Source: an uncultured Muribaculaceae bacterium
Lineage (GTDB): Bacteria; Bacteroidota; Bacteroidia; Bacteroidales; Muribaculaceae
Assembly (NCBI GenBank): GCA_910579105.1
Contig: CAJTRT010000004.1
Coordinates: 1-64,000, forward strand
Length of the DNA: 64,000 bases
Direction of reading: 5' to 3'
Of the stretch, positions 16,610-22,703 are shown in pieces; position 1 is the stretch's first letter; each line of letters starts with the position of its first letter. The notes under the pieces were generated by a model. It saw only the letters and a list, made by a program, of their open reading frames with translations. It searched no databases and was not told the DNA's origin. A program made the translations under genes and the position numbers.

Positions 16610-17947
16610 ATGAACGATTTCAAAGAGGTTTCTGAAAGCTACACCCTACCGGAGGCCATACGCGAGGCACAGCGGTGCCTCCACTGCAAGGTGCCCCAGT
16701 GCAAGAAAGGGTGCCCGATCAGCAACGACATCCCCGACTGGATCGCCGAACTCGCCAAAGGCAACTTCGGCAACGCCATGTCGATAATCAACGCCCGCAG
16801 CAACCTCCCCGCAGTGTGCGGCCGCGTGTGCGGCCACGAGCGCCAGTGCGAGGGCAACTGCGTCCTCAACAAGAAAGGCGCCCACATCAACATCGGAAAG
16901 CTCGAGCGCTTCGTGGCCGACTTCGACTCCTCCGCGGGACTCACCCACGAGGCCATCCCCGAAAAATCCCGCGGCCGCGTGGCCGTCATCGGTTCCGGCC
17001 CCGCCGGGCTGACAATCGCCGGCGACCTCTCGCGCCTGGGCTTCGCCGTCGAAATCTTCGAGATGGAGCCGGAACCGGGCGGAGTGCTCATGTACGGCAT
17101 ACCCGAATACCGCCTCCCCAAAGAGGTGGTGCGCCGCGAAATCAAGAAAATCGAGAACCTCGGCGTGGTCTTCCATCTCAGCTCGACAGTAGGCGAGGAC
17201 CTCACGGTCGACAACCTCTTCGCCGAGGGCTTCGACGCCATATTCATGGGCACCGGCACCGGCGTGCCACGCCGCCTCAACATCCCCGGCAACAACCATC
17301 CCGGCGTGCGCCAGGCAATCCGCTTCCTGCGCCGCGTGTCGCTCTACGAGAGCGGCCTGATCGACCGCAAGGAGGTCGTAATCGGCGAGGGGGACAAGGT
17401 TGCCGTGATCGGATGCGGCAACACCGCCATCGACGCCGCTCGCTCCGCCCTCCGCATGGGGGCCGCGGAAGTCTACGTCGTCTACCACCGCACCATCGAC
17501 GAGATGAGCGCCCTCCGCGCCGAATACGACGACGCCGTGGCCGAAGGCGTAAAGTTCCTCTGGAACTCCTCCATCACCAACATCGTGGGCGGCGAGGGCT
17601 ACAAGCTCAAAGAAGTCACAATCGATATCGACGGTGTCCCGACAGTCATGCCGATGGATAACGTAGTCATGGCGGTAGGCTCCATGCCCGCCGCCCGCAT
17701 CGTATCCACCACCAAGGGAATCGACGTTGACGACAAAGGCTATGTCCTGACCCGCGAGATGCCCTACGGCATGACCACCCGCCAGGGCGTGTTCGCCGGA
17801 GGCGACGTCACCAAGCGCCCTGCGACCGTTGTCCACGCCATGCAGGACGCCAAGCGCGTCGCCGAGGGTATCGCCCAGTACGTCGACGCCGTGAAGCTCA
17901 TGGAATCCATCAACCTCACCGCCGCCCCCGCGAAAACCGAAGCCTGA
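16610..17947 (+). CDS. GltD-like NADPH oxidoreductase (glutamate synthase small-subunit family)
   Basis: A 445-residue FAD and iron-sulfur flavoprotein. Residues about 15-110 carry the Cys clusters for 4Fe-4S centres (R-C-L-H-C-K-V-P-Q-C-K-K-G-C-P and C-G-R-V-C-G-x-x-x-x-C-E-G-N-C). Next come an FAD site (V-I-G-S-G-P-A-G-L) and an NADPH site (V-I-G-C-G-N-T-A-I-D-A). This is the GltD/GltA-type beta subunit of NADPH glutamate synthase, but no large subunit lies nearby. It may pair with a distant GltB or act with ferredoxin, as NfnB-type proteins do. I use ATG 16610 rather than the TTG 27 bp upstream, because homologues begin near M-N-D-F-K-E. Its place between kduI and kdgK is odd. Confidence 0.82.
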   Translation: MNDFKEVSESYTLPEAIREAQRCLHCKVPQCKKGCPISNDIPDWIAELAKGNFGNAMSIINARSNLPAVCGRVCGHERQCEGNCVLNKKGAHINIGKLERFVADFDSSAGLTHEAIPEKSRGRVAVIGSGPAGLTIAGDLSRLGFAVEIFEMEPEPGGVLMYGIPEYRLPKEVVRREIKKIENLGVVFHLSSTVGEDLTVDNLFAEGFDAIFMGTGTGVPRRLNIPGNNHPGVRQAIRFLRRVSLYESGLIDRKEVVIGEGDKVAVIGCGNTAIDAARSALRMGAAEVYVVYHRTIDEMSALRAEYDDAVAEGVKFLWNSSITNIVGGEGYKLKEVTIDIDGVPTVMPMDNVVMAVGSMPAARIVSTTKGIDVDDKGYVLTREMPYGMTTRQGVFAGGDVTKRPATVVHAMQDAKRVAEGIAQYVDAVKLMESINLTAAPAKTEA

Positions 17948-18008
17948 ACCAGGGCCACCAGTCTGCCCGCCCCTTCCCTCCTCTCTTCTGCCCCTCTCCT
18001 CTCCGCAG

Positions 18009-18045
18009 GCTGTCGGGTGGAGCGAGCCTCTGGCGAGCGGCTTCC
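18009..18045 (+). repeat. Dispersed GC-rich repeat, family C, copy 1
   Basis: A 37-bp element starting GCTGTCGGGTGGAGCGAGCC. Close copies lie at 29516-29552 (same strand) and 57753-57788 (opposite strand). It sits in the 150-bp gtlD-like/kdgK gap. No transposase is associated, and the nature of the element is unknown. Confidence 0.7.
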
Positions 18046-18097
18046 TTCTATCCACCACCAAAGCAAACACAAACCAATCTTTATTACCTTAACGACT

Positions 18098-19120
18098 ATG
18101 TCAAAAATCGTAACCCTCGGCGAAATCATGCTTCGCCTTTCCCCTGCCGGATGCAAGCGCTTCGTGCAGGTCGACAACTTCGATGTTATCTGGGGCGGCG
18201 GCGAGGCCAACGTGGCCGTCAGCTGCGCCAACTACGGCCATGACGCCTACTTCGTCAGCAAGCTCCCCAAACACGAAATCGGCCAGGCAGCCGTCAACGC
18301 GCTCCGCCGCTACGGTGTCGACACCCGCTTCGTGGCTCGCGGCGGCAACCGCGTCGGCATCTACTACTGCGAGACCGGCGCCTCCATGCGCCCCTCGAAG
18401 GTAATCTACGACCGCGCCGGGTCCGCCATCGCCGAGGCCGATCCCCAGGACTTCGATTTCGACGCCATAATGGAAGGCGCCGACTGGTTCCACTGGTCGG
18501 GCATCACCCCCGCCATCTCCGACAAGGCAGCCGAGCTGACCCGCCTCGCCTGCGAGGCCGCCAAGCGCCACGGCGTGACCGTCTCCGTCGACCTCAACTT
18601 CCGCAAGAAGCTCTGGACCAAGGAAAAGGCCCAGTCGATCATGCGCCCCCTGATGAAATACGTCGATGTCTGCATCGGCAACGAGGAAGACGCCGAACTC
18701 TGCCTCGGCTTCAAGCCCGACGCCGACGTCGAGGCCGGCAACACCGACGCCGAAGGCTACAAGGGCATCTTCGCCGCCATGATGAAGGAATTCGGCTTCA
18801 AGTACGTCGTATCCACCCTCCGCGAATCCTTCTCAGCCACCCACAACGGCTGGAAGGCCATGATCTACAACGGCCAGGAGTTCTACCAGAGCAAGCGCTA
18901 CGACATCAACCCCATCATCGACCGCGTCGGAGGCGGCGACAGCTTCTCCGGCGGCCTCATCCACGGCCTGCTCACCAAGCCCAACCAGGGGGAGGCTCTC
19001 GAATTCGCCGTCGCGGCCTCCGCGTTGAAGCACACCATCAACGGCGACTTCAACCTCGTGACAGTCGACGAAGTGGAAGCCCTCGCCGGCGGCAACGCCA
19101 ACGGACGCGTGCAGCGCTAA
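18098..19120 (+). CDS. kdgK: 2-keto-3-deoxygluconate kinase (PfkB family)
   Basis: Phosphorylates KDG to KDPG with ATP in the cytoplasm. It has 340 residues and PfkB/ribokinase hallmarks: an N-terminal G-E-I-M-L-R-L-S-P and W-G-G-G-E-A-N-V-A substrate region, and the C-terminal D-R-V-G-G-G-D-S-F-S-G-G motif with catalytic base Asp281. I start at ATG 18098 (M-S-K-I-V-T-L-G-E). Earlier in-frame codons run through a repeat element. It feeds Eda, encoded 31 bp downstream, and joins the Kdu and Uxa branches. Confidence 0.9.
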   Translation: MSKIVTLGEIMLRLSPAGCKRFVQVDNFDVIWGGGEANVAVSCANYGHDAYFVSKLPKHEIGQAAVNALRRYGVDTRFVARGGNRVGIYYCETGASMRPSKVIYDRAGSAIAEADPQDFDFDAIMEGADWFHWSGITPAISDKAAELTRLACEAAKRHGVTVSVDLNFRKKLWTKEKAQSIMRPLMKYVDVCIGNEEDAELCLGFKPDADVEAGNTDAEGYKGIFAAMMKEFGFKYVVSTLRESFSATHNGWKAMIYNGQEFYQSKRYDINPIIDRVGGGDSFSGGLIHGLLTKPNQGEALEFAVAASALKHTINGDFNLVTVDEVEALAGGNANGRVQR

Positions 19121-19151
19121 GCATCAGCCAACATTAACCCTGTAAGAGAAA

Positions 19152-19811
19152 ATGGCTAAATTTGACAAACAGGCCGTCCTGGCCAAGATCGGGGCCACAA
19201 GGATGGTGCCCGTGTTCTACCATAAAGACCTCCAGACCGCCAAGAACGTCCTCAAGGCGTGCTACGACGGCGGCGTCCGCGCCTTCGAGTTCACAAACCG
19301 CGGCGACTTCGCCCACGAGATTTTCGGCGAGCTGGTGAAGTACGCCGCCACCGAGTGCCCCGAGATGGCCCTCGGCGTAGGCTCCATCGTCGATCCCGCC
19401 ACGGCCGCCCTCTACCTCCAGCTCGGCGCCTGCTTCGTGGTCGGCCCGCTGTTCAACCCCGAGGTGGCCAAGGTGTGCAACCGCCGCCTCGTGGCCTACA
19501 CCCCCGGCTGCGGCTCCATCAGCGAGGTAGGCTTCGCCCAGGAAGCAGGATGCGACCTCTGCAAGGTGTTCCCCGGCGACGTTCTCGGCCCGAAATTCGT
19601 CAAGGGCCTCCTCGCCCCCATGCCCTGGTCGAAGCTCATGGTGACGGGCGGCGTGGAACCCACCGAAGAGAACCTCAAGGCATGGTTCGCCGCCGGTGTC
19701 TACTGCGTGGGCATGGGTTCCAAGCTCTTCCCCAAGGACCGCGTCGCCGCCGGTGACTGGGCCTACATCACCGACAAGTGCCGAGAGGCCCTGGCCATCG
19801 CCGCCAAATAA
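19152..19811 (+). CDS. eda: KDPG/KHG aldolase
   Basis: Class I aldolase that cleaves KDPG to pyruvate and glyceraldehyde 3-phosphate. It has 219 residues. The Schiff-base lysine is Lys138 in L-C-K-V-F-P-G-D, the position of Lys133 in E. coli Eda. The phosphate-binding M-V-T-G-G-V segment and the N-terminal F-E-F-T-N-R glutamate are present. Last gene of the catabolic block, closed by a strong terminator 28 bp later. Confidence 0.92.
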   Translation: MAKFDKQAVLAKIGATRMVPVFYHKDLQTAKNVLKACYDGGVRAFEFTNRGDFAHEIFGELVKYAATECPEMALGVGSIVDPATAALYLQLGACFVVGPLFNPEVAKVCNRRLVAYTPGCGSISEVGFAQEAGCDLCKVFPGDVLGPKFVKGLLAPMPWSKLMVTGGVEPTEENLKAWFAAGVYCVGMGSKLFPKDRVAAGDWAYITDKCREALAIAAK

Positions 19812-19839
19812 CCCCGCCACCGCGACCAACATATCCGGG

Positions 19840-19874
19840 GCGCTGTGTCAAAATTAGACACAGCGCTTTCTTTG
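19840..19874 (+). terminator. Intrinsic terminator after eda
   Basis: A perfect 10-bp stem, GCGCTGTGTC (19840-19849) with GACACAGCGC (19857-19866), a seven-base AT-rich loop, and the T-rich tail TTTCTTTG. Confidence 0.88.
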
Positions 19875-19885
19875 TGTCCGAATGG

Positions 19886-20022
19886 GAGGGTGCTGTCAGA
19901 ATGGTTCAGATGGTAGGAGCTTGGAGGTGAGGTCGATGGGAGCAATCTGAAGATTGTGACCGAGACCGAATCCTTCAAGCGACGACCCAGATGAGCCATT
20001 ATGACACACCCTCGCTTTTTTT
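19886..20022 (+). ncRNA. Structured RNA element, copy 1 of 3, ending in a T-run
   Basis: One of three related elements (others at 22517 and 39037). Predicted pairings are: an outer stem GAGGGTG..TGTCA with TGACA..CACCCTC; an inner P1, AATGGTTCA with TGAGCCATT; P2, GCTTGGAGG with CCTTCAAGC; P3, GGTC with GACC; and terminal hairpin P4, CAATC-TGAA-GATTG. Conserved unpaired bases include GATGGTAGGA, GGGAGC, GTGACCGA and GACGACCCA. The U-G and G-U pairs in P1 and P2 would be mismatches on the other strand, so the plus strand is the RNA strand. A run of seven T follows the outer stem. I cannot assign it to a known RNA family. Confidence 0.7.
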
Positions 20023-20038
20023 ATCGTGCGAAAATCGT

Positions 20039-20046
20039 TACCTTTG
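20039..20046 (+). promoter_or_regulatory. Promoter -7 box of the flippase gene
   Basis: TACCTTTG matches TAnnTTTG and lies 33 bp before the flippase start, just downstream of the RNA element's T-run. Only a T-run is present near the -33 position. Confidence 0.6.
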
Positions 20047-20079
20047 CACCCGCGCCGTGAAAAACACGCGACATGCACG

Positions 20080-21522
20080 ATGAGCAACGCGAAAGTCTAT
20101 AAATGGTCGCTGATCGACCGCGTCTCTGTCGCTGCCCTCAACTTCGGGGGCAACATCGTGCTCGCGCGCATGCTCACCACCGCCGACTTCGGCCTCCTGG
20201 CCATGATCGCCATATTCATAGCCCTCGCGCAGGATATTTCAGGCTGCGGCCTGGCCGACGGACTGATCCACAAGGTAAAGCCGACGCGCGACGACTATTC
20301 GACAGTTTTCGTGTTCAACACCGCCTTCGGCCTCCTTTTCGGCCTCTCGTTCTTCTTCGGGGCACCACTGGTGGCGCGCTTCTTCGGCCACCAGGAACTC
20401 GTGACAATCATGCGCGTGCTCGGCGTGTGCTTCTTCTTCCAGTCTATGAGCTTCATCCAGGAGACGCGCCTGCGCAAGGAGCTGGCCGTAAAGCAGCTGT
20501 GCCTCGTAAGGGTCGGCGCCACGCTGACGGCTCTGGCGCTGGGCATCACCCTCGCCGCGCTCGGCTTCGGCTGGTGGGCGCTGGTGTCCACCCAGATCCT
20601 GCTGTCGTTCTTCATCTTCGTCTACTGCCTGGCGGCCACGAGGTGGTTCCCGCGGATAGCCTTCAGCAGGAAATCCTTCAAGGAGTTCTTCGGCTTCGGC
20701 ATACACCTCGCTATCGCATACATCAGCAACGTCATCGGCAAGAACATAAACACCTTCCTTTTAGGCAAGTTCTTCACCCCCGCCGCCACCGGGCTTTACT
20801 ACCAGGGCGCGAAACTGGCCAACGTGCCCTTCCAGGTGATCGACCAGTCGGTCAACAACCCGTTCTTCGTGGTGGCCTCTAACGAGTCGGTCCCCGACTC
20901 GCAGCGCTCGCTCATCCGTAACATGTTCTCTATGGTGGTCGGAATCAACGGCGTGCTGCTGTTCCTCATGCTCGTGGTCGCCGCTCCCGGGATCATAGCC
21001 CTCTACGGCGAAAAATGGGCCGAGAGCATACCCCTGTTCCGCATCATCGCGCTGGCCGAGTTCCTTTTCTGCCTGAAAGCCTTCTTCCAGGCTGTCTGCA
21101 AGGTAAACGCCAACACTGTTTTCGTGCGCAACCTCAGCATAGCCCAGGTAGCGGCGCAGATCATACTGTCGATACTGGCCGTCCTCTTCTTCCGCGACAT
21201 CCTCGTCATCGTCTGGATCCAGGTAGTATGCGAGCTGGCCAGCGTGTCTATCTACGCTTTCAAGTACCGCCGCCTCACCGGCCAGCGGTTCCGCGGCATC
21301 ATCGCCGCCGCCATAGGCAGCCTCTGGCTGCCGGCCCTGGGAGCGCTGTTCGCCGTCATGGCGGTGATGGCTGCTGACGCGCTCGTGGCTCTCCCCCCGA
21401 TCGCCGACTGCCTGGTCATAGCCGCGGCATACGCCGTGACAATCATCGGTGCCGGAGAGATACTCCGGCCGAAAGTCTACGTCGCCCTGCGCGACCATTT
21501 CATAAAACGCAAACAGTCCTGA
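20080..21522 (+). CDS. Polysaccharide flippase (MOP/Wzx-like, lipopolysaccharide biosynthesis protein)
   Basis: A 480-residue membrane protein of the MOP superfamily, probably translocating lipid-linked glycans across the inner membrane. Family features are the N-terminal K-W-S-L-I-D-R and N-I-V-L-A-R-M-L-T-T-A-D-F-G-L-L helices, the Q-E-T-R-L-R-K-E-L segment, and about twelve to fourteen hydrophobic helices. I start at ATG 20080, 33 bp after the -7 box; the upstream in-frame codon would lie inside that promoter. No glycosyltransferases are nearby, so it is not part of an obvious capsule cluster here. The tRNA synthetase gene follows at once. Confidence 0.82.
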   Translation: MSNAKVYKWSLIDRVSVAALNFGGNIVLARMLTTADFGLLAMIAIFIALAQDISGCGLADGLIHKVKPTRDDYSTVFVFNTAFGLLFGLSFFFGAPLVARFFGHQELVTIMRVLGVCFFFQSMSFIQETRLRKELAVKQLCLVRVGATLTALALGITLAALGFGWWALVSTQILLSFFIFVYCLAATRWFPRIAFSRKSFKEFFGFGIHLAIAYISNVIGKNINTFLLGKFFTPAATGLYYQGAKLANVPFQVIDQSVNNPFFVVASNESVPDSQRSLIRNMFSMVVGINGVLLFLMLVVAAPGIIALYGEKWAESIPLFRIIALAEFLFCLKAFFQAVCKVNANTVFVRNLSIAQVAAQIILSILAVLFFRDILVIVWIQVVCELASVSIYAFKYRRLTGQRFRGIIAAAIGSLWLPALGALFAVMAVMAADALVALPPIADCLVIAAAYAVTIIGAGEILRPKVYVALRDHFIKRKQS

Positions 21523-21569
21523 ATCCCATGCGGGCGGCAACGGCGTTATTCAGCAACGGCGGCGCGGGG

Positions 21570-22481
21570 ATGTCGGACCGCCCTGTGGTCGGGCGCTTCG
21601 CGCCCTCCCCGTCAGGGCGCATGCACCTCGGGAACATCTACACCGCCGTCATGTCGTGGCTCTCTGCAAAGAGCCGCGGCGGCAGGTGGATTCTGCGCGT
21701 GGAGGACCTCGACCCGCAGCGCTCCAAGCCGGAACACGCCCGCGTGATCGAGGACGACCTCCTATGGCTCGGCCTGGAATGGGACGAGGGTGGCCTCTCC
21801 GGCCGCGGACCCGCCGGACCCTACGTCCAGAGCCTGCGGCACGAAATCTACGCCGGGGGACTGCGCCGCCTGGAAGCAGCCGGCCTCACATACCGCTGCC
21901 GCTGCCGACGCGCCGACATACTCGCCACCCAGGCTCCGCACGAGTCGGACGGCAGGGTGATTTACAAGGGCACCTGCCGGCCGCCCCGGCTGGGGGGAAC
22001 CGCCGAAATCCCCGGTGACGCGCCGGCGGCAATCCGCCTCTTCGTCCCCGACAAGACCATGACATTCACCGACCGCCTGCGCGGTCCCCAGAGCGTCAAT
22101 CTCGCCGCGCATTGCGGCGACTTCATCCTGCGCCGCGCCGACGGCGCGTGGGCCTACCAGCTCGCCGTCGTCATGGACGACGCGCTCATGGGGGTCACCG
22201 AGGTAGTCCGCGGCGAAGACCTCCTCCTCTCCGCCGCCCAGCAGATCTACCTCTACGAACTCCTGGGCTATCCCGTCCCGGAGTTCGCCCACCTCCCCCT
22301 GGTATGCAACGACCAGGGCGTGCGCCTGTCAAAGCGCGACAGCTCTCTGGGTATGGAAGCCCTCCGCGCCACCCACACCCCCGCCGAGCTCCTCGGCCGC
22401 GTGGCGGCCCTCGCCGGCCTCATCCCCGCCCCGGCCCCCGTCACCCTCCGCGAACTCCTCGCCCTGGCACAGCCGGATTGA
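21570..22481 (+). CDS. gluQ: Glutamyl-Q tRNA(Asp) synthetase
   Basis: Attaches glutamate to queuosine at position 34 of tRNA(Asp). It is a 303-residue paralogue of the catalytic half of glutamyl-tRNA synthetase, with no anticodon-binding domain, as expected for YadB/GluQ-RS. The class I motifs are R-F-A-P-S-P-S-G-R-M-H-L-G-N and, as KMSKS equivalent, R-L-S-K-R-D. Cys-x-Cys and a later Cys (Y-R-C-R-C-R and G-T-C-R-P) fit the zinc site. I prefer ATG 21570 (M-S-D-R-P-V-V-G-R), which matches the family N-terminus. ATG 21528 is in frame and would add 14 residues. Confidence 0.88.
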   Translation: MSDRPVVGRFAPSPSGRMHLGNIYTAVMSWLSAKSRGGRWILRVEDLDPQRSKPEHARVIEDDLLWLGLEWDEGGLSGRGPAGPYVQSLRHEIYAGGLRRLEAAGLTYRCRCRRADILATQAPHESDGRVIYKGTCRPPRLGGTAEIPGDAPAAIRLFVPDKTMTFTDRLRGPQSVNLAAHCGDFILRRADGAWAYQLAVVMDDALMGVTEVVRGEDLLLSAAQQIYLYELLGYPVPEFAHLPLVCNDQGVRLSKRDSSLGMEALRATHTPAELLGRVAALAGLIPAPAPVTLRELLALAQPD

Positions 22482-22516
22482 GGATTCTTCATAACCTTGT
22501 GCCGGTATCCGTCTAA

Positions 22517-22647
22517 AAAGGGCGCTATTATAATGGTTCAGATGGTAGGAGCTTGGAGGCGAGGCCGATGGGAGCAATCTGAAGATTGTGACCGAGGCCG
22601 AGACCTTCAAGCGACGACCCAGATGAGCCATTAGAATAGTGCCCTTT
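22517..22647 (+). ncRNA. Structured RNA element, copy 2 of 3
   Basis: The core is nearly identical to the copy at 19886, but P3 changes to GGCC/GGCC, keeping the pairing. The outer stem is a different sequence altogether, AAAGGGC-G-CTATT with AATAG-T-GCCCTTT, pairing fully with a single G-U wobble. P4 is again CAATC-TGAA-GATTG. It fills most of the gap between gluQ and the convergent GH3 gene. No T-run follows on the plus strand, so it is unlikely to be only a terminator. Confidence 0.7.
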
Positions 22648-22648
22648 A

Positions 22649-22685
22649 AAAACGCCGGGGCCGCTTCTCGCGAAGCAGCCCCGGC
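22649..22685 (-). terminator. Terminator of the GH3 gene
   Basis: A long GC stem (GCCGGGGC-x-GCTTC with GAAGC-x-GCCCCGGC, 22654-22685) with a four-base loop. On the minus strand it is followed by GTTTTTAAAG, the usual T-run. Confidence 0.8.
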
Positions 22686-22703
22686 TGGCATATGTATCAT
22701 GGA

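Noticed and set aside
19886..20022. RNA element as a tRNA, SRP RNA or hammerhead ribozyme
   Set aside because: No cloverleaf or CCA end, no SRP GGAA-type core, and no CUGAUGA/GAAA hammerhead core could be found.
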